Origin: Amycolatopsis thermoflava N1165 | Lineage (GTDB): Bacteria; Actinomycetota; Actinomycetes; Mycobacteriales; Pseudonocardiaceae | DNA length: 64,000 bases | Assembly (NCBI RefSeq): GCF_000473265.1 | Contig: NZ_KI421511.1 | Coordinates: 3,695,560-3,759,559, forward strand | Direction: 5' to 3' | Shown: one piece after another, positions 43,075 through 52,801 of the stretch | Layout of the letters: every line of letters begins with the position of its first letter | How positions within the stretch are numbered: position 1 is the first letter of the stretch | Notes under the pieces: generated by a model | The model's database searches: none | Told to the model about the DNA's origin: nothing | What the model saw: only the letters and a program-made list of their open reading frames with translations | Position numbers and translations under genes: made by a program

Positions 43075-43694
43075 TCATCCGCACTGCCAGGTGAAGGACG
43101 CCGCGTCGAACCGCCCGGCCGCGAGGTCTGCGGCACGGATGAGCCAGTGCAGCCGGCCCGCGTCGCCCCACATCATGCCGGTCTCGTCGTCCGAGTCGAT
43201 CTGGGCGAGCGCGACCCACCGCCGGGCTTCCTCCTGCACGGCGGGCCAGATAGCGACGTCCTGTTCGACGGCGTGCTGGATCGGGAACGCGTAGCCGCCG
43301 ATCTGGTGCGCCGAGCTCGGCACGGTCGCGGCCAGTGCGGTCATGAAGGCGTCACCTGTTGGCGTGCTCGTCGAAGAAGGCATCACCGTCACGTGGTCGC
43401 CGGGAAGGAATCCAGCGTGCCGTCGGCGGGCAGGGCGAGGTCGATCGACTCGCGGGGCAGCTTCGCGCAGTCGACGGACGCGACGAAGCTCAGCGAGCCC
43501 TCCCCCGGCCACACCGGCCACTCGAAGTCGTGCGGCACGGCGGGACAGCCGCCGAGCCGGCCGACCACCCGGTCGCCCCGGCGTGCCGGGCGCAGGCGCA
43601 CGGCGGGTCGGATCAACGAGATCCAGCGCTCGGCGATGGGCGGCGGCAGTGTCCGGCGCGCGACGGCGCGCAGTCGCGCCTCGTGGGTGGGCAT
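43075..43694 (-). pseudogene. DUF1963 (YwqG-like) gene with frameshift
   Basis: The N-terminal half ([20 protein letters not shown], then GGCPAVPHDFEWPVWPGEGS) runs from 43694 to a premature stop near 43389. The C-terminal half (WVALAQIDSDDETGMMWGDA, GRLHWLIRAADLAAGRFD) is in another frame and ends at 43075. Between them, about 43330-43400, the central part of the domain is short and scrambled. At least one frameshift plus lost sequence is needed. The start overlaps the dgt stop (TGATG), so it was part of the dgt operon. Confidence 0.75.
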
Positions 43695-44944
43695 CAGTGG
43701 CGTCCGGTGTGCCAGCGGTGCCAGGCGTGCGCCTGCGCGTCCGTCAGGGAGGCGACCTGGTCGATGACCACGCGGAGCCTCGCGGCATCGTCCGGGGCCG
43801 CGTGCCACGCCGGGTGGAACGCGGTCTCCAGTGGCTCCGGGGCGCGCTCGGCGAGGACCGTCACCAGCTCGGCCAGCAGTTCACGCTGGCCGGCCTGCAT
43901 GGCGAGCCGCCGGGGGTCGCTCATCACGTAGCGCAGCGCGAGCGCCTTCAGCAGCGCCACCTCGGCCGCCACGCGTTCCGGCATCACCAGGCTCGCGGCG
44001 TAGCGGGTGAGGGGGCCGTCGCCGTACTCGGCGCGCGTTCCGGTGACCGCGGCGGACGCGAACCGGCCGACCAGTTCGCTCGTCATCCGCTTCAGGGCGA
44101 TCTGCCCGTGCGGCGTGGAGTCGACCCCGGGGCGCGCCAGCTCCGCCACCACGGGCAGGTCCAGCAGGTCCCGCGCGGCGCCCTCCAGCGCGGACACCGA
44201 CAGCCGCGAGAAGTGCTTGGCCGCCAGCTCCGCCACGGCCGCCCGCTCCCCGGGGTCGGCCAGCACCGACAGCGACAACCGTCCTGACAGCACACCGTCC
44301 TCGACGTCGTGCACCGAGTACGCCACGTCGTCGGCCCAGTCCATGATCTGCGCCTCCAGGCAGGTGCGGCCCTCCGGCGCGCCTGCCCGCATCCAGTCGA
44401 ACACCTCCCGGTCGTCGGCGTACACCCCGAACTTCGCCGTGCCCGCCCGCCGCGGCCACGGGTACTTCGTCGACGCGTCCAGGCACGCGCGCGTCAGGTT
44501 CAGCCCGGCCGAGTCGACCTTCGGCTCCAGCCGGGTGAGGATTCGCAGCGTCTGCGCGTTGGCCTCGAACCCGCCGCACGACTGCGCCACCTCGTCGAGC
44601 GCCCGTTCGCCGTTGTGCCCGAACGGCGGGTGCCCGATGTCGTGCGCCAGCCCCGCCGTGTCCACCAGGTCCGGATCGGCCCCCAGCTCCTCGGCGATGC
44701 CGCGCCCGATCTGCGCGACCTCCAGCGAGTGCGTCAACCGCGTGCGGGGCACGCCGCTGACCTCGGCGCCCTCCCCCGGCCCGACCACCTGGGTCTTGCC
44801 GGCCAGCCGGCGCAGCGCCGCGGAGTGCAGCACGCGGGCCCGGTCCCGCGCGAACGCACTCCGGCCGTCCGGCCGCGACCCGGGAAGCGCCGCCCGCTTC
44901 GGCGCTTCGCCGAGCCACCGCTGTTGATCGTGCTCGCTGTACAC
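43694..44944 (-). CDS. dgt: Deoxyguanosinetriphosphate triphosphohydrolase-like protein (dGTPase)
   Basis: A 416-residue HD-domain enzyme that hydrolyses dNTPs to nucleoside and triphosphate. Motifs: [20 protein letters not shown] with the first His, [20 protein letters not shown] with the H-D metal pair, and [17 protein letters not shown] with the last Asp. It is usually placed near dnaG and glycyl-tRNA synthetase in actinobacteria, as seen here. Confidence 0.95.
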   Translation of the reverse strand: MYSEHDQQRWLGEAPKRAALPGSRPDGRSAFARDRARVLHSAALRRLAGKTQVVGPGEGAEVSGVPRTRLTHSLEVAQIGRGIAEELGADPDLVDTAGLAHDIGHPPFGHNGERALDEVAQSCGGFEANAQTLRILTRLEPKVDSAGLNLTRACLDASTKYPWPRRAGTAKFGVYADDREVFDWMRAGAPEGRTCLEAQIMDWADDVAYSVHDVEDGVLSGRLSLSVLADPGERAAVAELAAKHFSRLSVSALEGAARDLLDLPVVAELARPGVDSTPHGQIALKRMTSELVGRFASAAVTGTRAEYGDGPLTRYAASLVMPERVAAEVALLKALALRYVMSDPRRLAMQAGQRELLAELVTVLAERAPEPLETAFHPAWHAAPDDAARLRVVIDQVASLTDAQAHAWHRWHTGRH

Positions 44945-45081
44945 CCCGCAACTCTACGGGCACCCACCGACATTTCCTGGGGGTTCTGACCAGGACACAC
45001 GAGATGCCCACTCGTGCGGGCGCGAGTGGAAAGCGCGACGAAACGTCTGACGCCTGCAGGCGCCGGCAGCCCGCGCGAACC

Positions 45082-45723
45082 TCAGCCCAGCCCGGTACCG
45101 CCGATGTTGTCGGCCGGGGTCTTGGTCAGCCGGTAGAACAACAACGCACCCGTCTCGCGGTAGATGTAGGCGAACTGTGTCTCCCGCGTCTGCACGATCG
45201 GCCCGCGGTGCGTCGGCGAGGTCCAGGTGTCCAGGCCGGCGTCGTTGGCCATCGTGCGGGCCCGTAGGGAGTGCCACGGGTCGCTCACCAGGACCGCGGT
45301 CCGCCACCCCCGCTCGCCGAACGCGCCGGCCACCGCGCGCAGGCTGCCGAGCGTGTCGCTGCCCTCACCGACCGCCAGCGTCGCCTCGCGGGGGACCCCC
45401 TGCTCGATCAGCCAGTTCGCCCCTGCCGAAGCCTCGGTGTACGCGTCGCCCGCCCGGTTGCCGCCCGCGGTGACGATTCGGTCGGCGACCCCCTCCTCGT
45501 ACAGGTCCATCGCGTGCCGCAGCCGCGCCTGGAAGATCGGCGACGGCTTCCCGTTGTACTGCGCCGCGCCGAGCACCACGATCGCGTCGGCGTGCGTGCG
45601 GTCGTCCTCGCGCGCGACCTGCCACACCCGGAACGCCGTCCCGGCGACCACCATCAGCAGCACCAGCACCGTGCCCAGCACGGCCCGGCGCACCCAGCTC
45701 ACCCGCTCACCCATCCCGGTCAT
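45082..45723 (-). CDS. DUF218 / SanA-like (ElyC-type) membrane protein
   Basis: A 213-residue protein with one N-terminal transmembrane helix (AVLGTVLVLLMVVAGTAF) and an extracytoplasmic DUF218 domain (DAIVVLGAAQYNGKPSPIFQ, RIVTAGGNRAGDAYTEASAG, TAVLVSDPWHSLRARTMAND). The family is linked to envelope-barrier and cell-wall-precursor functions. Reaction unknown. Confidence 0.88.
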   Translation of the reverse strand: MTGMGERVSWVRRAVLGTVLVLLMVVAGTAFRVWQVAREDDRTHADAIVVLGAAQYNGKPSPIFQARLRHAMDLYEEGVADRIVTAGGNRAGDAYTEASAGANWLIEQGVPREATLAVGEGSDTLGSLRAVAGAFGERGWRTAVLVSDPWHSLRARTMANDAGLDTWTSPTHRGPIVQTRETQFAYIYRETGALLFYRLTKTPADNIGGTGLG

Positions 45724-45739
45724 CCTCCCAGACGGGTCC

Positions 45740-46345
45740 TCACAGCCAGCCGCGCTCCTCCGCCAACCGGACGGCCTCGGCCCTGGTGCGGGCGCCGGTC
45801 TTGCCGATCGCGGCGGACAGGTGGTTGCGCACGGTCCCCTCGGACAGGTGCAGCCGCCGCGCGACGTCCGACACCGTGCCGCCGTCGCTGGCCGCGCGCA
45901 GCACCTCGTGCTCGCGCGGCGTGAGCGGGCTCGCCCCCGTCGCCAGCGATTCCGCGGCCAGTGCCGGGTCGACCACGCGCAGTCCGTTGTGGACCCGCCG
46001 GACCGCGTCGACGAGCTGTTCCGGCGGCGAGTCCTTCACCACGAACCCCGCCGCCCCCGCGGCCATCGCCCGCGCCAGGTAACCGGGCCTGCCGAACGTG
46101 GTGCACACGATGATCCGGCACGACGGCAACGCCGCATGCAGCTCGGCGGCCGCAGTCAGGCCGTCTGTGCCGGGCATCTGGACGTCGAGCAGCGCCACAT
46201 CCGGCGTGGTCTCCTTCGCCGCGGCGAGCACCTCGTCGCCGGACCCGACCTGCCCGACCACCTCGATGTCCGGCTCCAGCCCGAGCACGGTCGCCAGCGC
46301 GCCCCGCACCATCGCCTGGTCGTCGGCCAGCAGGACCCGGATCAC
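45740..46345 (-). CDS. NarL/DesR-type response regulator
   Basis: A 201-residue regulator. The receiver has DD in RVLLADDQAMV, the phospho-acceptor Asp in VALLDVQMPGTDGL, and the conserved Lys in GFVVKDSPPEQ. The LuxR HTH is SPLTPREHEVLRAASDGGTV plus ARRLHLSEGTVRNHLSAAIG. It is the last gene of the 48-45 kb operon and overlaps the kinase gene by four bases. Likely regulates the upstream ABC genes. Confidence 0.95.
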   Translation of the reverse strand: MIRVLLADDQAMVRGALATVLGLEPDIEVVGQVGSGDEVLAAAKETTPDVALLDVQMPGTDGLTAAAELHAALPSCRIIVCTTFGRPGYLARAMAAGAAGFVVKDSPPEQLVDAVRRVHNGLRVVDPALAAESLATGASPLTPREHEVLRAASDGGTVSDVARRLHLSEGTVRNHLSAAIGKTGARTRAEAVRLAEERGWL

Positions 46346-47475
46346 GAAACCTCCACCGGCTTCGCCGCGGGCACCTCGGCCCGCAGCTGGAACCCCTCCC
46401 CGGGCCGCGCCCGGACCTGCAGCGTGCCACCCAGCTGGGCCAGCCGCTCCGCCAGCCCGCGCAACCCGTTGCCGGCCGCGGCCGGTTCGGTGCCGCGGCC
46501 GTCATCGGAGATCTCCAGCCAGTTCCGCCCCAGCCGCACCTTCACCCGGCCGGCGCCGGAGTGCCGCAGCACGTTCGTCACCGCCTCCCGCAGCACGTAC
46601 CCGAAGGCGCTCTGCAGCTCCGGCCGCACGTTGTCGACCGCGCTCGGCAGTTCCGCGTCGATCTCGGCGGCCCGCAGCGCCGCCCGCGCGCCCACCAGCT
46701 CCGCGGACAGCGACACCTCGCGGTACTCCGACACCGTCGCGCGCACGTCGGTCAACGCACTGCGCGCCAGCGCCTCGACCTCGCGGATCTCGGTGACCGC
46801 GCGCTCCTCGTCGGACGCGGTCTCGATCAGCCGCCGCGCCAGACCGGCCTTGACCGCGATGGTGGTGAGGCTGTGGCCGAGGATGTCGTGCAGGTCCCGC
46901 GCCAGCCGTTCCCGCTCCGCGCTCACCGCCAGCGCGGCGATCTCCTCGTTGGCCCGCCGGAGTCGTCGCACGGTCTGGGCGAGCCGTCCCATGAAGAACA
47001 TCGCCGTGGTGATGCCGACGACCGTGCCGATGTCGGACGGGGTGCCGCGCACGTCGTTGTGGACGAGCAGCAGCAGCCCGCACCCGGCGACCGCGGCGCC
47101 GTCGAACACCAGCACCCACCCCGCCGGCATGCTCATCGCGATCGCCAGCGTGGCGTACAGGAGCATGTAGATGCTGGCGCCCTGGAGCAGCACCGCCCAC
47201 CCGAGCACGAGCATCAGCAGCGCGAACGGCAGCCGGACCCGCATCCGCCGGTGCGACAGCAGGAAGTACGGGAAGGTCACGTAGCACAAGCCGTAGGCGA
47301 CGAGCAGCACGATGAGCTGCGGGTCGAGTCGCTGGCCGACCGGCACGGCGCTGGCCAGGTAGAAGATTGTGCCGGCGAGCGGCCAGCGGCGCGCGAACCG
47401 CGGGCGGGGCCGTCCGGCGGCGTGCTCGTTCCACCACTGCGTCCTGTCCTCGGCCACCGTGCTTCTCCCCATCAC
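46342..47475 (-). CDS. DesK-type sensor histidine kinase
   Basis: A 377-residue kinase. Residues about 25-165 hold about six hydrophobic segments without a large sensor domain. ERERLARDLHDILGHSLTTI is the HisKA_3 region with the phospho-His; VLREAVTNVLRHSGA and EISDDGRGTEPAAAGNGLRG are intact N and G boxes. Signal is likely at the membrane, for example membrane state or a cell-wall-active compound. Overlaps both neighbours by four bases. Confidence 0.95.
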   Translation of the reverse strand: MMGRSTVAEDRTQWWNEHAAGRPRPRFARRWPLAGTIFYLASAVPVGQRLDPQLIVLLVAYGLCYVTFPYFLLSHRRMRVRLPFALLMLVLGWAVLLQGASIYMLLYATLAIAMSMPAGWVLVFDGAAVAGCGLLLLVHNDVRGTPSDIGTVVGITTAMFFMGRLAQTVRRLRRANEEIAALAVSAERERLARDLHDILGHSLTTIAVKAGLARRLIETASDEERAVTEIREVEALARSALTDVRATVSEYREVSLSAELVGARAALRAAEIDAELPSAVDNVRPELQSAFGYVLREAVTNVLRHSGAGRVKVRLGRNWLEISDDGRGTEPAAAGNGLRGLAERLAQLGGTLQVRARPGEGFQLRAEVPAAKPVEVS

Positions 47476-48200
47476 ACCCGCGCGGAGTCCTTACGGTAAC
47501 GCCGGACCACCGCGATCCCGACCGCCGCGGTCCACACGGCCAGCCACAGCACGTCCTGCCCGAGGCTCGTGCTCAGGTCGGTGGTCACCGCGCCGCGCCC
47601 GACCTGCGCCATCCAGTAGCTGGGCAGCACGTGCGAGATCTGCAGCAGCCAGTGCGGCATCGCCTCGACCGGGATGAAGATGCCGCCGAGCAGGGCCATC
47701 GGGAGCATGACCAGCTGCGTGATCGGCTGGACCGAGTCGGCCGCGCCGACCTGGCCGATGAGCAGCCCGATCAACGCGAACGGGATCGCCGCGAGCCACA
47801 CCCCCAGGGTGACCCGCAGCCAGCTGCCCGCCCCGAGGGACACGCCCTGCGTCAGCGCGCCGACCAGCGGCACGAGGACCACCGGCGCGAGCGCGAGCGT
47901 CAGGCCGGTCGCGGCCTTCGCGCTCAGGTAACCGGCGCCGGACAGCGGGGTGAGCCGCAGCTGCCGCTGCCAGCCGGCTTTGCGTTCGACCGCCACCCGG
48001 GTGCCCACGAACAGCGCCGCCGACATGGCGCCGAAGGAGGTCATGCCGACCATCAGCGGCGCGACGGCGTCCTGGTCGCCGCGCGCGAAGATGCCGACGT
48101 AGAGCAGGAACATCAGGACGGGGAACGCCACGGTGAAGATGAGGAACCGCGGGGCGCGCAGCACGCGGCGGATCTCCAGGGTCAGGAACTTCAGGCTCAT
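47472..48200 (-). CDS. ABC-2-type transporter permease
   Basis: A 242-residue membrane protein with six hydrophobic segments, including FLIFTVAFPVLMFLLYVGI and LVMLPMALLGGIFIPVEAMP (the ABC2_membrane signature region). It partners with the ATPase encoded immediately upstream. Four-base overlaps on both sides show tight coupling. Confidence 0.93.
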   Translation of the reverse strand: MSLKFLTLEIRRVLRAPRFLIFTVAFPVLMFLLYVGIFARGDQDAVAPLMVGMTSFGAMSAALFVGTRVAVERKAGWQRQLRLTPLSGAGYLSAKAATGLTLALAPVVLVPLVGALTQGVSLGAGSWLRVTLGVWLAAIPFALIGLLIGQVGAADSVQPITQLVMLPMALLGGIFIPVEAMPHWLLQISHVLPSYWMAQVGRGAVTTDLSTSLGQDVLWLAVWTAAVGIAVVRRYRKDSARV

Positions 48201-49114
48201 CGGTGGTTCTCCTCGTCGGCGGTGAGGGTCAGGAAGGCGCCTTCCAGCCCGATCGCGGTGATCTCGACGTCGTGCGCGCCGGGGAAGCGGGTCAGCAGCG
48301 CCCGCAGGGTGGCGTCGGAGTCCGAAGTGGACACGGCGATCCGGCCGCCGCGCACCTCGTACTCGGTGACGCCAGGCAGTTCCGCGACCGCCGCCGAGGT
48401 GGCCTCCGGCACGGCGGCCCGCAGTGTCCGCCCGCTCGCCAGCGCGCGGACCTCGGCGACCGTGCCGTCCGCGACGATCCGCCCGCCGCGCATGAGCACG
48501 ACCCGGTCGGCGAACTCCTCGGCCTCCTCCAGGTAGTGCGTCGCGAACAACACGGTGCGGCCGGTGTTCGTGTAGGCGTGCATGGATTTCCAGAACTCGC
48601 GGCGGCTGCCGACGTCCATCGCGGCGGTCGGCTCGTCGAGCACCAGCAGGTCCGGGTCGCTGACCAGGGCGACGGCGAACCGCACGCGCTGCTTCTGGCC
48701 GCCGGAGAGCTTGGTGCCGCGCCGGTTCGCCAGGTCCTCGATGCCGGCGCGGCGCAGGGCCTCGGCGACCGGCATCGGCTTGCGGTGCAGCGACGCGATC
48801 ATGCCGACCATCTCGCCGACGGTCGCGTCCTCCAGCAGCGCGGCGCCTTGCAGCATGGCGCCGATCGCGCCACGCGCCACCGCCTCGGCGGGGGTTGTGC
48901 CGAAGATCGCGACCTCGCCGGCGTCGGGCGTGGTCAAGCCGAGCAGCATGTCGACGGTCGTCGACTTGCCCGCGCCGTTCGGGCCGAGCAGCGCGACCAC
49001 CTCGCCGGGCGCGATGGTGAGGTCGACGCCGTCGACGGCGCGCACCTCGCCGTAGTGTTTGCGCAGGCCCGTCAGCCGCACCGCGGCCCGGGTCAGGGTC
49101 TGGGTTCCGTCCAT
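48197..49114 (-). CDS. ABC transporter ATP-binding protein (drug/lantibiotic exporter type)
   Basis: A 305-residue ATPase. Walker A LLGPNGAGKSTTVD, signature KLSGGQKQRVRFAVALV, Walker B DLLVLDEPTAAMDVG and the H-loop VLFATHYLEEAEEF are intact. The C-terminal extension (about 80 residues) is typical of DrrA/BcrA-like exporter subunits. First gene of the ATPase-permease-kinase-regulator operon. Confidence 0.95.
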   Translation of the reverse strand: MDGTQTLTRAAVRLTGLRKHYGEVRAVDGVDLTIAPGEVVALLGPNGAGKSTTVDMLLGLTTPDAGEVAIFGTTPAEAVARGAIGAMLQGAALLEDATVGEMVGMIASLHRKPMPVAEALRRAGIEDLANRRGTKLSGGQKQRVRFAVALVSDPDLLVLDEPTAAMDVGSRREFWKSMHAYTNTGRTVLFATHYLEEAEEFADRVVLMRGGRIVADGTVAEVRALASGRTLRAAVPEATSAAVAELPGVTEYEVRGGRIAVSTSDSDATLRALLTRFPGAHDVEITAIGLEGAFLTLTADEENHR

Positions 49115-49173
49115 GCTCTTAGCGTGCCGCCGCGGAGGCCCCGGTTCGCAGGCCGAGCGTCATGATCCGGCCG

Positions 49174-49185
49174 TGACAAGTGTCA
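49174..49185. promoter_or_regulatory. Inverted repeat TGACA-N2-TGTCA upstream of ABC/two-component operon
   Basis: Perfect 5-base arms separated by two bases, 60 bases upstream of the ATPase start and 41 bases upstream of the XRE-cupin start. Size and symmetry fit a NarL-type response-regulator site, so feedback by the adjacent regulator is a fair guess. Confidence 0.4.
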
Positions 49186-49225
49186 GGGGCCGACTCACTC
49201 TCAAATCTGGGATACAATCTCTGAT

Positions 49226-49783
49226 GTGAGAACCATGGAGGATCGCCTGGCCGCGCGCCTGGCCGAACTGCGGGCCGAACGCGGCTGGTCGCTCGACGAC
49301 CTCGCCGACCGCTCGGGGATCAGCCGCTCGACGCTGTCCCGTGTGGAACGCGGCGAGATCAGCCCGACCGCGTCCCTGCTGGGCAAGTTGTGCACCGTCT
49401 ACGAGCGCCCGATGTCGCGCCTGCTGACCGAGGTGGAGGCCGAGGGCGCGCAGGTGGTGCGGGCGTCCGCGCAGAGCGTGTGGACCGACGAGGACAGCGG
49501 GTTCGTGCGGCGGTCGGTGTCGCCGCCGCACCCGGCGCTGCGCGCGGAGGTCGTCGAGGGCAGGCTGCGCCCCGGCGCCGACATCCGGTACGACGCGCCG
49601 TCCGTGCCGGGACTGGAGCAGCACCTGTGGCTGCTCGACGGGAGCCTGGAGCTGACGGTCGACGGCGAGACCCACGTGCTCGAACCCGGCGACTGCCTGC
49701 GGTTCCGGCTGTGGGGACCGACGCGGTTCGTGTGTTCCGGCCCGGAACCGGCCCGCTACCTGCTGGTACTGGTGATGCCGTGA
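49226..49783 (+). CDS. XRE-family regulator with C-terminal cupin domain
   Basis: A 185-residue protein. HTH: AERGWSLDDLADRSGISRST and LSRVERGEISPTASLLGKL. The cupin is about residues 110-185 (HLWLLDGSLELTVDGETHVL, EPGDCLRFRLWGP). Such regulators often control amine, amino-acid or acetyltransferase genes. A -10-like TACAAT lies at 49213-49218; from GTG 49226 the mRNA would be leaderless. ATG at 49235 is an alternative start. It is coupled to the GNAT gene. Confidence 0.88.
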   Translation: MRTMEDRLAARLAELRAERGWSLDDLADRSGISRSTLSRVERGEISPTASLLGKLCTVYERPMSRLLTEVEAEGAQVVRASAQSVWTDEDSGFVRRSVSPPHPALRAEVVEGRLRPGADIRYDAPSVPGLEQHLWLLDGSLELTVDGETHVLEPGDCLRFRLWGPTRFVCSGPEPARYLLVLVMP

Positions 49784-50304
49784 TCACGCGACTGTCCCCC
49801 ACGGACTTCGCCGCCGCCGTGCCCGCCCTTGGTGAGGTGCTCGCGGACTGCACGAACGGCGGCGCGTCCGTCGGGTTCCTGGCCCCGCTCGACGCCGCGT
49901 CCGCCGGGGCCTGGTGGAAGGGGCTCGCGGGCGACGTGGCCGAGGGGCGCGTCCTGGTCTGGGCGGCCTGGGACGGCCCCCGTCTCGTGGGGACCGTCCA
50001 GATCCGGCCCGCCCAGCTGCCGAACGCGCCCCACCGCGCCGAGCTGGCGAAACTCCTGGTCCACCGCGACGCGCGGGGCCGCGGGCTGGGGCGCGCGCTG
50101 CTCGCGGAAGCCGAGCGCGGCGCCCGCGACGCCGGGATCACGCTGCTGGTGCTGGACACCGAGACGGGGAGCCCCGCCGCACGCCTGTACGCCGCGGCGG
50201 GGTGGACCGAGGCCGGGACGGTGCCGGACTACGCCGCCGACCCGGCCGGAGTGCTCAAAGCGACCACGTTCTTCTACAAGAAAGCCCTGGCCACCGCGGG
50301 GTGA
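49780..50304 (+). CDS. GNAT-family N-acetyltransferase
   Basis: A 174-residue acetyltransferase from GTG (MITRLSPTDFAAAVPALGEV). AELAKLLVHRDARGRGLGRA is the acetyl-CoA loop, then LLVLDTETGSPAARLYAAAG. It overlaps the regulator gene by GTGA, so the regulator probably controls it. Substrate unknown, likely an amine or an antibiotic-like molecule. Confidence 0.92.
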   Translation: MITRLSPTDFAAAVPALGEVLADCTNGGASVGFLAPLDAASAGAWWKGLAGDVAEGRVLVWAAWDGPRLVGTVQIRPAQLPNAPHRAELAKLLVHRDARGRGLGRALLAEAERGARDAGITLLVLDTETGSPAARLYAAAGWTEAGTVPDYAADPAGVLKATTFFYKKALATAG

Positions 50305-50312
50305 CCAGGGCT
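50283..50312. terminator. Hairpin at the end of the GNAT gene
   Basis: AGCCCTGG (50283-50290) and CCAGGGCT (50305-50312) form an 8-bp stem spanning the stop codon; the convergent glycyl-tRNA synthetase gene ends 15 bases further on. Likely a shared terminator. Confidence 0.55.
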
Positions 50313-50326
50313 CTTGCCGGACTGGA

Positions 50327-51712
50327 TCAGCAGCCGGGGAGGCGGGCGGCGAGGTAGGCCTCGACCTTGTCGATCGCCACGCGCTCCTGCTGCATGCTGT
50401 CGCGCTCCCGCACCGTCACGGCCTGGTCCTCCAGGGTGTCGAAGTCGACGGTGACGCAGAACGGGGTGCCGATCTCCTCCTGGCGCCGGTAGCGCTTGCC
50501 GATGGAGCCCGCGTCGTCGAAGTCGACGTTCCAGTTGCGGCGCAGCGCGGCGGCCAGGTCCTTCGCCTTCGGCGTCAGGTCGGCGTTGCGGGACAGCGGC
50601 AGCACCGCGACCTTGAACGGCGCGAGCCGCGGGTCGAGCTTGAGCACGGTCCGCTTGTCGACACCGCCCTTGGCGTTGGGCACCTCGTCCTCGTGGTAGG
50701 CGTCCAGCAGGAACGCCATCATCGGCCGGCCGACACCGGCTGCCGGCTCGATGACGAACGGGCGGTAGCGCTCCTTGGTGGCCTGGTCGAAGTAGGCCAG
50801 GTCGACGCCGGAGTGGTTGGAGTGCGTGGTGAGGTCGAAGTCGGTGCGGTTCGCGATGCCCTCCAGCTCACCCCACTCCTGGCCGGCGGAGAAGCCGAAG
50901 CGGTACTCGATGTCGACGGTGCGCTTCGAGTAGTGCGACAGCTTCTCCTTCGGGTGCTCGTAGTGGCGCAGGTTGTCGCGGTTGATGCCGAGGTCGGTGT
51001 ACCACTCGGTGCGCAGGTCGATCCAGTACTGGTGCCAGCGCTCGTCCTCACCCGGCTCGACGAAGAACTCCATCTCCATCTGCTCGAACTCGCGGGTGCG
51101 GAAGATGAAGTTGCCGGGGGTGATCTCGTTGCGGAAGGACTTGCCGATCTGGCCGATGCCGAACGGCGGCTTCTTCCGCGACGTGGTCAGCACGTTGAGG
51201 AAGTTCACGAAGATGCCCTGCGCGGTCTCCGGGCGGAGGTAGGCCAGGCCCTCCTCGGACTCGACCGGGCCCAGGTGGGTCTTGAGCATCATGTTGAACT
51301 CGCGCGGCGGCGTGTACTGGCCGCGGGTGCCGCAGTTCGGGCACGGGACGTCGGACAGGTCGTCCTCGGAGATGTCCTTGCCGGTGCGCGCGCTGTAGTC
51401 CTCGGCCAGCTGGTCCGAGCGGTAGCGGCGGTGACAGACGGTGCACTCGACCAGCGGGTCGTTGAAGGCGTTGACGTGACCGGAGGCCACCCACACCTGG
51501 CGGGGCAGGATCACGGAGGAGTCGAGGCCGACGACGTCGTCACGGCTCTGGACCATCGTGCGCCACCACTGGCGCTTGATGTTCTCCTTGAGCTCGACGC
51601 CGAGCGGTCCGTAGTCCCACGCCGACCGGGTTCCGCCGTAGATCTCCCCGCTAGGGAAGACGAAGCCACGACGCTTGCACAGGCTGACGACGGTCTCAAT
51701 GTTGGCGGGCAC
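50327..51712 (-). CDS. glyQS: Glycyl-tRNA synthetase (single-chain, dimeric type)
   Basis: A 461-residue class II synthetase charging tRNA-Gly. The start is GTG at [20 protein letters not shown]; the longer open frame upstream lacks coding character. Motifs include [20 protein letters not shown], a zinc-type Cys set ([14 protein letters not shown]), [40 protein letters not shown] and the motif 3 region [14 protein letters not shown]. Full length for the family. Confidence 0.97.
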   Translation of the reverse strand: MPANIETVVSLCKRRGFVFPSGEIYGGTRSAWDYGPLGVELKENIKRQWWRTMVQSRDDVVGLDSSVILPRQVWVASGHVNAFNDPLVECTVCHRRYRSDQLAEDYSARTGKDISEDDLSDVPCPNCGTRGQYTPPREFNMMLKTHLGPVESEEGLAYLRPETAQGIFVNFLNVLTTSRKKPPFGIGQIGKSFRNEITPGNFIFRTREFEQMEMEFFVEPGEDERWHQYWIDLRTEWYTDLGINRDNLRHYEHPKEKLSHYSKRTVDIEYRFGFSAGQEWGELEGIANRTDFDLTTHSNHSGVDLAYFDQATKERYRPFVIEPAAGVGRPMMAFLLDAYHEDEVPNAKGGVDKRTVLKLDPRLAPFKVAVLPLSRNADLTPKAKDLAAALRRNWNVDFDDAGSIGKRYRRQEEIGTPFCVTVDFDTLEDQAVTVRERDSMQQERVAIDKVEAYLAARLPGC

Positions 51713-51793
51713 TCCACGCTCTCCATCAGATGCGGGGACGGTTATCGGTTCCGTCCAGCGTATCCGGCCGTCGTCGCGGCCCGGCGCGGGGCT

Positions 51794-51823
51794 TGACATG
51801 GCCCCCGGGGAGGCGATAACGGC
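51794..51823 (+). promoter_or_regulatory. Putative housekeeping promoter of the ArsR-Zur operon
   Basis: TTGACA (51794-51799), 18-base spacer and TAACGG (51818-51823), 29 bases before the ArsR start. The -35 is consensus, the -10 is weak. Confidence 0.5.
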
Positions 51824-51852
51824 AACCACTACCGGCTGGACACTAGGATGGT

Positions 51853-52269
51853 GTGACACCGACCGACTCGAGGCTGGAGATGGCTATGCCGATGGCTCGT
51901 CCGGACGCCGCGCTGCCCGGGTTGCCCGACGACGCCGACCAGGTCCACGCCGGCGACGAGCTGAAGCCACGGACGCCGCCCCAGCCCGCGGCGACGCTGT
52001 CCGAGGCGGGCGAGCTGTTGCGGGCGCTGTCGGCTCCGGTGCGGATCGCGATCGTGCTGCAGCTGCGGGACGCCGACCGGTGCGTGCACGAACTGGTGGA
52101 CGCGCTCGACGTGGCGCAGCCGTTGATCAGCCAGCACCTGCGGGTGCTGAAGGCGGCCGGGGTGGTGCGGGGTGAACGCCGGGGCCGTGAGGTGGTCTAC
52201 CGGCTCGTCGACGATCATCTTGCGCACATCGTGATGGACGCGGTGGCCCACGTCCAGGAGGGTTCATGA
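51853..52269 (+). CDS. ArsR/SmtB-family metal-sensing repressor
   Basis: A 138-residue winged-helix repressor. [23 protein letters not shown] and [20 protein letters not shown]. The C-terminal [19 protein letters not shown] offers an alpha-5-type metal site (D-x-x-x-H and H). This pairs with Zur as in the mycobacterial smtB-zur operon, so zinc is the expected metal. Start at GTG 51853; an ATG at 51880 with a nearby GGAG is an alternative. Confidence 0.9.
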   Translation: MTPTDSRLEMAMPMARPDAALPGLPDDADQVHAGDELKPRTPPQPAATLSEAGELLRALSAPVRIAIVLQLRDADRCVHELVDALDVAQPLISQHLRVLKAAGVVRGERRGREVVYRLVDDHLAHIVMDAVAHVQEGS

Positions 52270-52694
52270 CGAGTAGCGACGTTCGCCGGGCCCCGGTGCC
52301 CGGCCGCCGGTCGACGAAGCAGCGCGCGGCCGTGGTCGACCTGCTGTCGGAGGTCGACGACTTCCGGTCGGCGCAGGAACTGCACGACGAGCTGCGCAAA
52401 CGTGGTGACGGCATCGGCCTGACCACGGTGTACCGGACGCTGCAGTCGCTGTCCGAGGCCGGTGAGGTCGACGTCCTGCGGACCGAGTCGGGCGAGGCGA
52501 TCTACCGCCGCTGCTCGACGCACCACCACCATCACCTGGTGTGCCGGCACTGCGGCTTCACGGTGGAGGTGGAGGGCCCTGCGGTGGAGCGCTGGGCGGA
52601 GAAGGTCGCGTCCGGCAACGGCTTCTCGGACATCCGGCACACCGTCGAGATCGTGGGCACCTGCACCGATTGCGCCAAGCGCCTGGGGAGTTAG
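52266..52694 (+). CDS. zur: Zinc uptake regulator Zur (Fur family)
   Basis: A 142-residue Fur-family repressor. HTH region RSAQELHDELRKRGDGIGLT, TVYRTLQSLSEAGEVDV. The histidine-rich THHHHHLVCRHCGFTVEVEG holds regulatory and structural metal ligands, and the C-terminal VGTCTDCAKRLGS completes the structural Cys4 site. Overlaps the ArsR gene by ATGA. Represses zinc import when zinc is plentiful. Confidence 0.95.
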   Translation: MTSSDVRRAPVPGRRSTKQRAAVVDLLSEVDDFRSAQELHDELRKRGDGIGLTTVYRTLQSLSEAGEVDVLRTESGEAIYRRCSTHHHHHLVCRHCGFTVEVEGPAVERWAEKVASGNGFSDIRHTVEIVGTCTDCAKRLGS

Positions 52695-52801
52695 GTCCGG
52701 GCCACGCCGCCGGGGACGGGTCGCGGCCTGGTGCCGGGCCTGGTCGAGGCGTAGCGTTTTTTCTTTGCGCCTCCTGATGACTCCGGTGAGGAGGGCGACG
52801 C

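Noticed and set aside
44945-45081. Small hairpin gcctgcaggc as terminator
   Set aside because: Stem is only 5 bp each side and no T-run follows; insufficient for a call.
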